From positions 2,624,501 to 2,688,500 of the forward strand of contig NZ_JAGT01000001.1 of the NCBI RefSeq assembly GCF_000526795.1: a DNA stretch of 64,000 bases. The letters are read 5' to 3'. Under the pieces are notes generated by a model. It was not told where the DNA came from, made no database searches, and was given only the letters and a program-made list of their open reading frames with translations. Of the stretch, positions 1 through 7,877 are shown in pieces. This DNA comes from Ruminococcus flavefaciens AE3010. Its GTDB lineage: Bacteria > Bacillota > Clostridia > Oscillospirales > Ruminococcaceae. Within the stretch, counting starts at the first letter, position 1; every line of letters begins with the position of its first letter. A program made the position numbers and the translations under genes.

Positions 1-33
1 GCCGACAACGATATTAATAACAATAAGGAGTAA
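1..33 (+). CDS. Possible C-terminal tail of an upstream gene (partial)
   Basis: The first frame is open from the window edge and ends at a TAA at 31-33, just before fabZ. It encodes only about ten residues, rich in Asn and Asp. The fabZ ribosome binding site (AAGGAG, 25-30) lies inside this tail, as expected for a tightly packed operon. Biotin carboxyl carrier protein or a FAS-II gene often sits here in related operons, but the visible residues do not identify it. Confidence 0.3.
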   Translation, partial: ADNDINNNKE

Positions 34-38
34 CGATC

Positions 39-482
39 ATGGCTGATATACTTATGAATAAAGAACAGATAATGGAAATAATCCCCCACCGCGACCCCTT
101 TCTTCTCATTGACGAGATAGTTGATATGGAAATCGGCGTAAAGGTACACGCAAGAAAGTACATCAAGGAAGAGGACTTCTGGTTCAAGGGTCACTTCCCG
201 GGATATCCCGTGACTCCGGGCGTTCTTATGGTTGAGATGCTGGCTCAGGCAGGAGCTGTCTGCATGCTATCAAAGCCTGAATTCAAGGGCAAGATAGGAC
301 TTTTCGGCGGCATCGACAAGGCTAAGTTCCGCAGACAGGTAGTCCCGGGGGACGTACTCGACCTTGAAGTGGAGATAATCCGTCAGAGAGGACCTGTGGG
401 AACAGGTCAGGCGCTTGCCTCAGTAGGCGGCGAAAAGGCTGTATCCTGCGAGATAACCTTCGTTGTGACAGATAATAAATAA
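39..482 (+). CDS. fabZ: 3-hydroxyacyl-ACP dehydratase FabZ
   Basis: Cytosolic type II fatty-acid synthesis enzyme that dehydrates 3-hydroxyacyl-ACP to trans-2-enoyl-ACP. The 147-residue length is typical of the family. The single hot-dog fold shows the family signature GHFPGYPVTPGVLMVEM, which supplies catalytic His52 and Glu66; PHRDPF near residue 16 is the conserved N-terminal motif. The ATG at 39 follows AAGGAG with good spacing. It is first in a cluster with the acetyl-CoA carboxylase genes, so elongation dehydratase and malonyl-CoA supply are probably transcribed together. Confidence 0.97.
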   Translation: MADILMNKEQIMEIIPHRDPFLLIDEIVDMEIGVKVHARKYIKEEDFWFKGHFPGYPVTPGVLMVEMLAQAGAVCMLSKPEFKGKIGLFGGIDKAKFRRQVVPGDVLDLEVEIIRQRGPVGTGQALASVGGEKAVSCEITFVVTDNK

Positions 483-503
483 CTCATACAGGAGATAAGA
501 TAA

Positions 504-1856
504 ATGTTCAGAAAAGTACTTATCGCCAACAGAGGCGAGATAGCTGTACGAATCATCAGAGCGTGCCGAGAGCTGAATATACGCTGTGTTGCAGTATATT
601 CAACTGCCGACCGCAATTCGCTCCATGCACAGATAGCCGACGAGGCTGTATGCATCGGACCTGCGGCAACAAAGGACAGCTACCTTAACATGAACGCTAT
701 CATACAGGCGGCACTGAATACAGGCGCAGAAGCCATACATCCAGGCTTCGGCTTCCTTTCCGAGAACGCCGAGTTCGCAAAGCTCTGCGAGGCTAACGGA
801 ATAGTTTTCATCGGTCCGTCATATAAGTCAATAGAGATGCTTGGCGACAAGGCAGCTGCAAAGGAAACTATGGCAGCAGCGGGAGTACCTGTTATCCCGG
901 GCTCAAAGGGCGCAGTCAAGTCCCTTGAGGAAGCCCGCGAGATAGCCGAAAAGGCAGGCTACCCCGTACTGGTAAAGGCTTCCGCAGGCGGCGGCGGACG
1001 CGGCATACGCCGTGTTGACAGTGCAGACGAGCTTGAAGCTCAGATGACAGCCGCTCAGCAGGAGGCAAAGAACTTCTTCGGTGACGACGCCGTATATATC
1101 GAGAAGTTCCTCATAAATCCGCACCATGTTGAGATACAGATAATTGCAGACAAGCACGGCAACTACCTCCACCTCTGCGAGCGTGACTGCTCAATGCAGC
1201 GCCGCAACCAGAAGATGCTGGAGGAGTGTCCCAGCCCTATCGTAAGCCCCGAGCTTCGCGCAAAAATGGGAGCTGCGGCAGTTACCGCTGCCAAGGAGTG
1301 CGGCTACTACAACGCAGGTACTATCGAGTTCCTCGTTGACGAGAACCGCGACTTCTACTTCATGGAGATGAATACCAGAATACAGGTCGAGCACCCTATT
1401 ACCGAGGAGGTAACGGGCTTCGACCTTGTAAAGGCTCAGATAGAGATAGCAGACGGCAAGCCTCTTGAATTAAAGCAGGAGGACATCACCATACGCGGTC
1501 ACGCTATCGAGTGCAGAATAAATGCGGAGAACCCCGACAAGGGCTTCCGTCCCTCGCCCGGTACTATCACCGCGCTCTATATGCCCGGAGGTCCCGGAAT
1601 AAGAATTGACGGCGCCGTATATCAGGGCTACACCATCACACCTTACTATGACTCTATGATAAGCAAGCTCATTGCTCACGGCTCAGACCGAGATGACGCC
1701 ATAAACAAGATGAAATGGGCGCTTTCGGAGTTCATCGTGGAGGGCGTTGATACAAATATCGACTTCCAGCTGGAGATAATCAAAAATGCCGATTTCAAGG
1801 CAGGTAAATATGATATAGGCTTCCTTGGAAGATACATGGAAGAAAAGAAGAAATAA
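504..1856 (+). CDS. accC: Acetyl-CoA carboxylase, biotin carboxylase subunit
   Basis: ATP-dependent carboxylation of biotin on the carrier protein, first half-reaction of malonyl-CoA synthesis. The 450 residues cover the N-terminal Rossmann-like domain (starts KVLIANRGEIAVRII), the ATP-grasp domain with the glycine-rich loop KASAGGGGRGIR near residue 158, and the catalytic EMNTRIQVEHPITE segment near 290. The start follows CAGGAG with good spacing. It lies 21 bp after fabZ and 19 bp before accD, so operon membership is clear. No accB is present downstream, so the carrier gene is presumably just left of the window. Confidence 0.97.
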   Translation: MFRKVLIANRGEIAVRIIRACRELNIRCVAVYSTADRNSLHAQIADEAVCIGPAATKDSYLNMNAIIQAALNTGAEAIHPGFGFLSENAEFAKLCEANGIVFIGPSYKSIEMLGDKAAAKETMAAAGVPVIPGSKGAVKSLEEAREIAEKAGYPVLVKASAGGGGRGIRRVDSADELEAQMTAAQQEAKNFFGDDAVYIEKFLINPHHVEIQIIADKHGNYLHLCERDCSMQRRNQKMLEECPSPIVSPELRAKMGAAAVTAAKECGYYNAGTIEFLVDENRDFYFMEMNTRIQVEHPITEEVTGFDLVKAQIEIADGKPLELKQEDITIRGHAIECRINAENPDKGFRPSPGTITALYMPGGPGIRIDGAVYQGYTITPYYDSMISKLIAHGSDRDDAINKMKWALSEFIVEGVDTNIDFQLEIIKNADFKAGKYDIGFLGRYMEEKKK

Positions 1857-1875
1857 CCGATAGGGGAGAAAAGAA

Positions 1876-2721
1876 TTGTTTGAAGATTTTTTCAACGTTG
1901 TAAAAAAGCGCTTCAATGACGGTGAGGAGGAATATAAGCCCCCCATGTTCAAATGCCCCCGCTGTCAGGGAACGAGCCCTCTTTATAAATATGAAGAGCT
2001 CCACAGAGTCTGCCCCAAGTGCAACTATCACGGCAGACTTTCCTCCACCGAGCGTATCGCTATAACTGTGGACAAGGGAAGCTTCAGAGAGCTCAACGGC
2101 AGAATGAAGAGCGCCAATCCGCTGGATTTTCCCGATTACAGCGAAAAGCAGGCGGAGCTCCGCGCCGCTACTGGACTTAATGAGGCTGTTATCACAGGTA
2201 CGGCTACTATCAAGGGCTCGCCTGTAGTTATCGGCATCATGGACTCGCGCTTTATGATGGGCTCTATGGGAAGCGTCGTAGGCGAAAAGATAACCCGTGC
2301 ATTTGAGTATGCCACCGAGAAAAAGCTCCCCGTGGTAATGTTTACCGCTTCGGGCGGAGCTCGTATGCAGGAGGGCATAGTGTCTCTTATGCAGATGGCT
2401 AAGACATCGGGCGCAGTAAAGCTCCACAGCGAGGCAGGCGGACTCTATATATCCGTAATGACCGACCCCACCACAGGCGGCGTAACAGCCAGCTTTGCGT
2501 CACTGGGCGATATAATCATAGCCGAGCCAAAGGTGCTCATTGGCTTTGCAGGCAGACGTGTTATCGAGGGAACTATCAAGCAGAAGCTCCCCGATGATTT
2601 CCAGCTTGCCGAGTTTATGTACACCAAGGGCTTTGTGGATATGATAGTCGAGCGCAGAAAGCTGAGAAGCGTGCTCTCTCATCTTCTGAAGCTCCACGGA
2701 TTTTACCCTAAGGAGGCGTGA
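1876..2721 (+). CDS. accD: Acetyl-CoA carboxylase carboxyltransferase subunit beta
   Basis: Beta half of the carboxyltransferase that moves CO2 from biotin to acetyl-CoA. The protein has 281 residues. An N-terminal four-cysteine zinc ribbon (CPRC then CPKC, residues about 29-50) is followed by the crotonase-like carboxyltransferase domain with conserved [12 protein letters not shown] and [13 protein letters not shown]. It starts at TTG 1876 after GGGGAG; no ATG lies near. The stop overlaps the accA start region by translational coupling (AAGGAGG inside the accD 3' end). Confidence 0.96.
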   Translation: MFEDFFNVVKKRFNDGEEEYKPPMFKCPRCQGTSPLYKYEELHRVCPKCNYHGRLSSTERIAITVDKGSFRELNGRMKSANPLDFPDYSEKQAELRAATGLNEAVITGTATIKGSPVVIGIMDSRFMMGSMGSVVGEKITRAFEYATEKKLPVVMFTASGGARMQEGIVSLMQMAKTSGAVKLHSEAGGLYISVMTDPTTGGVTASFASLGDIIIAEPKVLIGFAGRRVIEGTIKQKLPDDFQLAEFMYTKGFVDMIVERRKLRSVLSHLLKLHGFYPKEA

Positions 2722-2723
2722 GC

Positions 2724-3530
2724 ATGGACGACAAGAGAACAGCGTGGGAACGCCTTCAGCTCATACACACTAAGGGCAGACCTACTATTAAAGATTATAT
2801 ACCTCAGATATTCACCGACTGGTACGAGATGCACGGCGACAGACTCTTCGGCGACGACAGGGCTATCATCTGCGGTCTTGCAAGACTGGACGGCGAGCCT
2901 GTTACCATTATCGCAGAGGTAAAGGGCAGGGATATCAACGAGAACAAGAACTGCAACTTCGCAATGCCTCACCCCGAGGGCTACAGAAAGGCTCTCAGAC
3001 TGGCAAGGCAGGCGGAGAAGTTCCACCGTCCTATCATATGCTTTATCGACACTCCGGGAGCATTCTGCGGAGTTGCTGCCGAGGAGCGCGGACAGGGTGA
3101 GGCTATCGCAAAGAATATCGCGGAGTTCATGACTCTCCGCACACCTATAATATCTATCGTCCTCGGTGAGGGCGGAAGCGGCGGAGCTCTTGCTCTGGGC
3201 GTATGCGACGAGCTTGCAATGCTTGAGAACGCTGAGTACTCCGTATTATCGCCAAGAGGCTTTGCAAGCATACTCTGGAAGGACGCTTCAAGAGAGCAGG
3301 AAGCCAGTGAGATAATGAAGATAACCGCAGAGGATATGGTGCGTCTCGGCGTTGCAGAAGCCATAATCGAGGAGCCCCTCGGCGGTGCACATAACGATTT
3401 AGACAAAATTTCAGAAAATATACACGAATATTTGTCACAAAAAATTCCCGAAAAATGTAAAAAAGATATTGACGTTTTGCTTAAAGAACGCTATACTAAA
3501 TTTAGAAAAATCGGAGCGTTCATTGAATGA
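2724..3530 (+). CDS. accA: Acetyl-CoA carboxylase carboxyltransferase subunit alpha
   Basis: Alpha half of the carboxyltransferase. The protein has about 268 residues with the expected GDRLFGDDRAIICGLARL block, the IDTPGAFCGVAAEERGQGEA block and the oxyanion-hole stretch LGEGGSGGALALG. A GTG at 2718 is possible, but the AAGGAGG at 2710-2716 sits 7 bp before ATG 2724 and only 1 bp before the GTG, so ATG is preferred. The last 120 bp are much more AT-rich than the rest of the gene and carry a promoter for acpP. Confidence 0.95.
   Translation: MDDKRTAWERLQLIHTKGRPTIKDYIPQIFTDWYEMHGDRLFGDDRAIICGLARLDGEPVTIIAEVKGRDINENKNCNFAMPHPEGYRKALRLARQAEKFHRPIICFIDTPGAFCGVAAEERGQGEAIAKNIAEFMTLRTPIISIVLGEGGSGGALALGVCDELAMLENAEYSVLSPRGFASILWKDASREQEASEIMKITAEDMVRLGVAEAIIEEPLGGAHNDLDKISENIHEYLSQKIPEKCKKDIDVLLKERYTKFRKIGAFIE
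3469..3497 (+). promoter_or_regulatory. Sigma-A promoter inside accA, driving acpP
   Basis: TTGACG, 17 bp, TATACT lie within the AT-rich 3' end of accA, about 78 bp before the acpP start. This would uncouple the abundant carrier protein from the low-copy carboxylase genes. Confidence 0.6.
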
Positions 3531-3574
3531 ACCGATTTTGACAAAAAAATAAAGAAAAAATGGAGGACCAAATA

Positions 3575-3811
3575 ATGATTTTTGAAAAACTCAAAGATAT
3601 TATTGCAGAACAGCTCAGTGTGGAGGCAGACGAAGTAAACATGGATTCAAATATCCAGGACGATCTTGGTGCTGATTCACTTGACGTTGTTGACCTCATC
3701 ACAACTATCGAGGACGAGTTCGACATCTCTATCCCCGATGAGGCTGTAGAAGAGATCAAAACAGTTGGAGACATCGTAAACTACATCGAAAAGAACACAG
3801 ACGCTGAGTAA
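3575..3811 (+). CDS. acpP: Acyl carrier protein
   Basis: Small acidic helical carrier that holds acyl chains on phosphopantetheine. The Ser of the [12 protein letters not shown] motif is the 4'-phosphopantetheine site. From ATG 3575 the protein is 78 residues, the usual length. An in-frame ATG at 3560 overlaps the ribosome binding site TGGAGGA, so it is unlikely to be used. It follows accA by 44 bp and is closed by a strong terminator, with its own promoter inside accA. Confidence 0.96.
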   Translation: MIFEKLKDIIAEQLSVEADEVNMDSNIQDDLGADSLDVVDLITTIEDEFDISIPDEAVEEIKTVGDIVNYIEKNTDAE

Positions 3812-3823
3812 TAAGCGTATATA

Positions 3824-3854
3824 CCCCCCCGACCAAAAGTCGGGGGATTTTTTT
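3824..3854 (+). terminator. Rho-independent terminator after acpP
   Basis: Stem CCCCCGAC / GTCGGGGG with a short A-rich loop, followed by seven T. Confidence 0.9.
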
Positions 3855-3855
3855 A

Positions 3856-3890
3856 GTTGAGAGTTGAGAGTGTAGAGTTGAGAGTAGGGG
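3856..3890 (+). repeat. Heptanucleotide tandem array 1
   Basis: Five units in exact 7-bp register: GTTGAGA, GTTGAGA, GTGTAGA, GTTGAGA, GTAGGGG. The last unit is the constant tag of the downstream palindrome, so array and hairpin are in phase. Confidence 0.85.
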
Positions 3891-4040
3891 CGGATATTAT
3901 CCGTCCGTGTTAATTTCATCAAAGCCCGCGGGCGCCGAAACGGCGCCCCTACACATGGCTATTTAAATTTTTCGCGGATTATTTGCGGGACGTCGAGGAC
4001 GCCGTCCCCTACATTTCGGGCGGATAATATCCGCCCCTAC
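3884..4040. repeat. Cluster of four GTAGGGG-tagged palindromes
   Basis: This 332-bp gap between acpP and the next gene (3855-4186) holds no gene. It contains GTAGGGG plus a GGCGGATATTATCCGTCC hairpin (3884-3907), a reverse copy with stem GGGCGCC GAAA CGGCGCC ending CCCTAC (about 3928-3952), a reverse copy with stem GGGACGTCGAGGACGCCGTCCC (3986-4012) that is more than 20 bp only when arms are joined, and a reverse GGATAATATCC copy (4017-4040). Confidence 0.8.
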
Positions 4041-4042
4041 AA

Positions 4043-4063
4043 GCTAACGGCTAACGGCTTATC
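4043..4063 (+). repeat. Heptanucleotide tandem array 2
   Basis: Short array GCTAACG, GCTAACG, GCTTATC directly after a CCCCTAC palindrome end. Confidence 0.6.
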
Positions 4064-4115
4064 GAGCGGATAAGCTTAACACGTGTACAACTTTGCCTGC
4101 GGCAAAAAATACCCC

Positions 4116-4144
4116 TTGCAATTAATGTTTTAAAGTGGTATAAT
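4116..4144 (+). promoter_or_regulatory. Sigma-A promoter
   Basis: TTGCAA, 17 bp, TATAAT, 43 bp before the start of the P-loop ATPase gene. Confidence 0.75.
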
Positions 4145-4186
4145 ATAATTTGTAGGATTTTTCACAAGTGTTTAAAGAGGATATTT

Positions 4187-4843
4187 ATGAAGAATATTAA
4201 GATAATCACAGGACACTATGGCAGCGGCAAGACCAATTTTGCCGTCAATCTTGCAGTGAAAGCCGCTGAGGAGGGCAAGTCCGCAGCTATCGTAGACCTT
4301 GATATAGTAAACCCCTACTTCCGAACAGCCGATTTCCGTGACCTGTTCGAGGAAAAGGGCATAAGACTTATAGCTCCCGATTTTGCAAGGAGCAACCTCG
4401 ATATCCCGTCTATACAGTTCGACGTTGTGGAGCTGGCTATGGACGAGGACTGCCTCATAATCGACGTGGGCGGCGACGACGCAGGCGCTGTTGCGCTGGG
4501 ACGCTATGCCGACGATCTGGAGCAGTTCAAGGACAGTATCGAGATGTACTGCGTCATAAATCAGCGCCGCTACCTCACAAATACTGCCGAGGAAGTCACA
4601 AAGCTGATGTATGAGATAGAGGCGGCAGCACGTATGAAGCATACGGCTATCGTCAACAATACCAACTTGGGCTGCGAGACTACTCTCGATATCATCGAGC
4701 AGTCCCGACCATTTGCCGAGGAGACCTCACGCATAACAGGGCTCCCAATAAAGTATACGGTATATCCCGAGGACATCGCGGAGCTTGCTGATAAGCCCGA
4801 TGTATTTTCGGCGAAGATATATGTTAAGCCCGTCTGGGGCTGA
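4187..4843 (+). CDS. CobQ/MinD-like P-loop ATPase
   Basis: A 218-residue nucleotide-binding protein. A deviant Walker A (GHYGSGKTN) lies at residues 8-16, followed by the signature-like VDLDIVNPYFRTADF near 38, and a Walker B-like LIIDVGGDDAG near 90. This is the SIMIBI/ParA-CobQ fold used for partitioning, metal cluster loading or cofactor synthesis. The actual substrate is not visible. It directly precedes the ferredoxin-dependent oxidoreductase genes, so a role in loading or maturing an iron-sulfur enzyme is conceivable, but this is only inference from position. Confidence 0.8.
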   Translation: MKNIKIITGHYGSGKTNFAVNLAVKAAEEGKSAAIVDLDIVNPYFRTADFRDLFEEKGIRLIAPDFARSNLDIPSIQFDVVELAMDEDCLIIDVGGDDAGAVALGRYADDLEQFKDSIEMYCVINQRRYLTNTAEEVTKLMYEIEAAARMKHTAIVNNTNLGCETTLDIIEQSRPFAEETSRITGLPIKYTVYPEDIAELADKPDVFSAKIYVKPVWG

Positions 4844-4851
4844 TGCTGATA

Positions 4852-4886
4852 ATTCGGAATGCGGAATTCGGAATGCGGAATTGAGT
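4852..4886 (+). repeat. Heptanucleotide tandem array 3
   Basis: Units ATTCGGA, ATGCGGA, ATTCGGA, ATGCGGA, ATTGAGT in strict 7-bp register, starting 8 bp after the ATPase stop. The remaining gap to 4968 shows only an imperfect palindrome around GGATTCCGAACCCCGAATTCC. Confidence 0.8.
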
Positions 4887-4968
4887 GTGAAAGCTTGATC
4901 TCGGATTCCGAACCCCGAATTCCTGATTAGACCATAGAATTAATCAATCTGAAAGGAGCGAAAGGTGT

Positions 4969-5175
4969 ATGGAAAAGATGACAGTTATTACTGAGCGCTG
5001 CAAGGGCTGCGGACTCTGTACAGCTGCCTGTCCCAAGAAGATAGTCGTTCTCCAGAAGGAGAAGCGCAACAAGAAGGGATATTTCTACGCAGAGTGTACC
5101 GACCAGTCGGCATGTATCAGCTGCGCAATGTGTGCAACAATGTGTCCTGACTGCGCTATCGTTATTCAAAAATAA
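4969..5175 (+). CDS. 4Fe-4S ferredoxin subunit of 2-oxoacid:ferredoxin oxidoreductase (KorD/VorD-like)
   Basis: A 68-residue bacterial-type ferredoxin with two CxxCxxCxxxC clusters: CKGCGLCTAACPKK near residue 10 and CISCAMCATMCPDC near 46. It is the electron-transfer subunit of the enzyme encoded by the next three genes, taking electrons from the TPP site to soluble ferredoxin. Gene order ferredoxin, alpha, beta, gamma is common in clostridia. A ribosome binding site GAAAGGAG lies just upstream. Confidence 0.9.
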   Translation: MEKMTVITERCKGCGLCTAACPKKIVVLQKEKRNKKGYFYAECTDQSACISCAMCATMCPDCAIVIQK

Positions 5176-5202
5176 TTATTTATCGAAAGGAGCTGTTTAG
5201 CT

Positions 5203-6261
5203 TTGGAAAGAAATCTTATGAAGGGCAACGAAGCGCTGGCAGAGGCTGCTATCAGAGCAGGCTGTAAATGCTTCTTCGGTTATCCTATAACTCCTCAGAC
5301 AGAGCTTGCCGCTTATATGGCAAAGCGTATGCATAAGGCAGGCGGCGTATTCTTACAGGCAGAGTCCGAGATCGCTGCTATCAACATGGTACTCGGCGCT
5401 GCTTCAACAGGCGTCCGTGCAATGACATCATCGTCCTCACCCGGAATCTCACTGAAGAGCGAGGGCGTTTCATACATAGCAGGTTCAGACCTTCCCGCTG
5501 TAATCATCAACGTTGAAAGAGGCGGCCCCGGTCTCGGCGGTATCCAGCCATCACAGGCTGACTACTGGCAGGCTACAAAGGCTCTCGGTCACGGCGACTT
5601 CCAGCTTCTGGTATACGCACCTGCATCAGTACAGGAAATGGTAGACTACGTTGTAAAGGCTTTCGACCGCGCTGACAAGTACCGTATGCCTGCAATGATC
5701 CTCGCAGACGGACTTCTCGGACAGATGATGGAGCCTGTTACATTCCCTGAGATCAATCCCAACGCTTACGATAAGAGCGGCTGGGCTGCAAACGGTCACA
5801 AGATGCAGAGAGAGCACCACATCATCAACTCTCTCTACCTCAAGCCCGATGAGCTTGAGAACTCTATCCTCGACCGTTACAAGAGATACGAGATAATCAA
5901 GGAGACTGAGACCGAGGCTGAGCTTTATCTCACCGAGGACTGCGACGTACTTGTATGCGCATTCGGCGCAACAGCAAGAGTTGCAAAGTCTGCTGTAAAC
6001 GATGCAAGAGCACAGGGCATCAAGGCAGGTCTCTTCCGTCCCAAGACACTGTGGCCATTCCCTGTAAAGGAGATCAACGAGGCTGCTAAGAGCGCTAAGA
6101 AGCTTCTCAGCGTTGAGATGTCAATGGGACAGATGATAGAGGACATCAAGCTTGCTATCAACTGCTCAAAGCCTGTAGAGTTCTACGGAAGAACAGGCGG
6201 CGTTATCCCGACACCTGCTGAGGTACTGGATCAGATCAAGAAAATAGGAGGTGCTCTCTGA
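5203..6261 (+). CDS. vorB: 2-oxoacid:ferredoxin oxidoreductase alpha subunit (VorB/KorA family)
   Basis: Alpha subunit (352 residues) of a TPP-dependent enzyme that decarboxylates a 2-oxoacid to its acyl-CoA with reduction of ferredoxin. The family N-terminal block GNEALAEAAIRAGCKCFFGY and PITPQTEL lead into the pyrimidine-binding domain, followed by a C-terminal transketolase-like domain. Starts at TTG 5203 after AAAGGAGC. Branched-chain (Vor) and 2-oxoglutarate (Kor) enzymes cannot be separated by eye. The stop overlaps the next ATG by one base. Confidence 0.9.
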   Translation: MERNLMKGNEALAEAAIRAGCKCFFGYPITPQTELAAYMAKRMHKAGGVFLQAESEIAAINMVLGAASTGVRAMTSSSSPGISLKSEGVSYIAGSDLPAVIINVERGGPGLGGIQPSQADYWQATKALGHGDFQLLVYAPASVQEMVDYVVKAFDRADKYRMPAMILADGLLGQMMEPVTFPEINPNAYDKSGWAANGHKMQREHHIINSLYLKPDELENSILDRYKRYEIIKETETEAELYLTEDCDVLVCAFGATARVAKSAVNDARAQGIKAGLFRPKTLWPFPVKEINEAAKSAKKLLSVEMSMGQMIEDIKLAINCSKPVEFYGRTGGVIPTPAEVLDQIKKIGGAL

Positions 6262-7034
6262 TGGCTGTAGTATTTGAAAGACCAAAGTCACTTATTGACG
6301 TTCCTACACATTACTGCCCGGGCTGCACACACGGTATAGTTCACAGAATACTCTGTGAGGTCATCGACGAAATGGGTATCGAGGGCGATACTATCGGAGT
6401 ATGTCCTGTTGGCTGCTCTGTTATGGCATATGATTACTTCAACTGCGATATGATAGAGGCTGCTCACGGACGTGCACCTGCTGTTGCAACAGGCGTTAAG
6501 CGTACAAACCCAGATAAGTTCGTATTTACATATCAGGGCGACGGCGACCTTGCTGCTATCGGTACTGCCGAGACAGTTCACGTTGCTACAAGAGGCGAGA
6601 ATATCGTCGTTATCTTCATCAACAACACTATCTACGGAATGACAGGCGGTCAGATGGCTCCTACAACACTCCCCGGACAGGTTACACAGACAACACCTTT
6701 CGGAAGAAGCCCCGAGCTTGCAGGCTATCCTGTAAAGGTATGCGAGATGCTCTCAACACTTACAGGTACAGCTTATGCTGAGCGTGTTGCAGTTGACAGC
6801 GTTCCTCACATCAAGGCTGCTAAGAAGGCTATCCGCAAGGCATTTGAGAACCAGAAGGCAGGCAAGGGCTTCTCTATCGTAGAGGTTCTTTCAACTTGTC
6901 CTACAAACTGGGGACTTGCTCCTCTTGACGCTATCAAGAGACTTCAGGACGAAATGATCCCATACTATCCTCTCGGCGTATACAAGGACGTTGAAGAGGG
7001 AGTATTCCCTAAGACAGAAGGAGGTAACGAGTAA
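6261..7034 (+). CDS. 2-oxoacid:ferredoxin oxidoreductase beta subunit, TPP-binding
   Basis: A 257-residue subunit carrying the thiamine diphosphate site. It has CPGCTHGIVHR at the N-terminus, the GDGDLAAIGTAE segment near residue 94 and the metal/diphosphate ligands in FINNTIYGMTGGQ near 115. It is translationally coupled to both neighbours (ATG overlaps the previous TGA; its TAA overlaps the next ATG). With the alpha subunit it forms the catalytic core. Confidence 0.92.
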   Translation: MAVVFERPKSLIDVPTHYCPGCTHGIVHRILCEVIDEMGIEGDTIGVCPVGCSVMAYDYFNCDMIEAAHGRAPAVATGVKRTNPDKFVFTYQGDGDLAAIGTAETVHVATRGENIVVIFINNTIYGMTGGQMAPTTLPGQVTQTTPFGRSPELAGYPVKVCEMLSTLTGTAYAERVAVDSVPHIKAAKKAIRKAFENQKAGKGFSIVEVLSTCPTNWGLAPLDAIKRLQDEMIPYYPLGVYKDVEEGVFPKTEGGNE

Positions 7035-7567
7035 TGGCTACTACAGAGATCCTTCTCGCAGGCTTCGGCGGACAGGGTATCCTCTTCGCCGGAAAGATAC
7101 TTGCATACTGCGGACTTATGGACAACAAGGAGCTCTCATGGCTCCCTTCATACGGTCCCGAGATGAGAGGCGGTACATGTAACTGTTCAGTTACTATCTC
7201 CGATGATCCTATCGGTTCACCTCTCGTTGTAACACCACACCTCCTTATCGCTATGAACCAGCCCTCATTTGACAAGTTCGTAAGCTGTGTCCGCCCCGGC
7301 GGCAAGGTATTCTTCGACAGCTCAATGATCGAGCCTGCTACAGACAGAACAGACATCGACCTGTTTGGTATCCCCTCACAGCAGATGGCTGACGACAACG
7401 ACCTCAAGGGCGGCTCAAACATCATACTTCTCGGCAAGCTCCTCAAGGAGACAAACATCTGCTCACTTGAGACAATGCAGAAGGCTATCGAGAAGGTCGT
7501 ACCACCTAAGAAGGCAGCACTTATCCCTAACAACTTCAAGGCTATCGACCTCGGAATGAACGCATAA
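7034..7567 (+). CDS. 2-oxoacid:ferredoxin oxidoreductase gamma subunit
   Basis: A 177-residue gamma subunit of the KorC/PorG type. The N-terminus TEILLAGFGGQGILFAGKIL is typical of the family, as is PSYGPEMRGGTCNC near residue 38. Last gene of the operon, followed by a strong terminator. All four subunits are present and intact, so the enzyme should be functional. Confidence 0.92.
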   Translation: MATTEILLAGFGGQGILFAGKILAYCGLMDNKELSWLPSYGPEMRGGTCNCSVTISDDPIGSPLVVTPHLLIAMNQPSFDKFVSCVRPGGKVFFDSSMIEPATDRTDIDLFGIPSQQMADDNDLKGGSNIILLGKLLKETNICSLETMQKAIEKVVPPKKAALIPNNFKAIDLGMNA

Positions 7568-7573
7568 GACAGC

Positions 7574-7606
7574 AAAAGCTCCTGACTTCGGTCAGGAGCT
7601 TTTTTA
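7574..7606 (+). terminator. Rho-independent terminator after the oxidoreductase operon
   Basis: Stem AGCTCCTGAC / GTCAGGAGCT with TTCG loop and six T. Confidence 0.92.
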
Positions 7607-7617
7607 GCTATTAGCTT

Positions 7618-7806
7618 GTAGGGACGCGCATTGCGCGTCCGCGAGTGAGTAGTGAGTAGAAAGTAGAGAGTAGAATTGTAGGGGCGGCGTTCCGCCGCCC
7701 GCCGGTAAACAACGAATTATGAATGACAATATGTAGGGGTTGCCTTTGGCAGTCCGCGCTGTAGTGGACGGTGCAGCAAATAGTAGGGGCGGATATTATC
7801 CGCCCG
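7618..7806 (+). repeat. Cluster of four GTAGGGG-tagged palindromes
   Basis: Gene-free gap. Tagged hairpins at 7618-7643 (stem GACGCGC ATT GCGCGTC), about 7679-7702 (GGCGGCG TT CCGCCGCC), 7733-7757 (TGCC TTT GGCA) and 7783-7806 (GGCGGATATTATCCGCC). All share GTAGGG and a CCG-type 3' end, while the stems differ. Confidence 0.8.
7644..7678 (+). repeat. Heptanucleotide tandem array 4
   Basis: Units AGTGAGT, AGTGAGT, AGAAAGT, AGAGAGT, AGAATTG between two tagged palindromes. Nearly the same array recurs at 43721-43748. Confidence 0.8.
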
Positions 7807-7825
7807 ATAAACTTGTTTATATCAG

Positions 7826-7858
7826 AAAAACCCGAGAGCGCTTGCTCTCGGGCTTTTT
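7826..7858. terminator. Bidirectional terminator
   Basis: Stem CCCGAGAGC / GCTCTCGGG flanked by A-run and T-run. It ends the minus-strand TPM gene and also works on the plus strand. Confidence 0.85.
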
Positions 7859-7877
7859 GCCGATGTTTAAAGAGGTG

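Noticed and set aside
1795-2427. 210-codon minus-strand frame across accC/accD
   Set aside because: Antisense to two conserved genes, with no motif or start signal.
3856-3890. CRISPR-like repeats among the gap arrays
   Set aside because: Units are 7 bp without spacers, and no cas genes are present.
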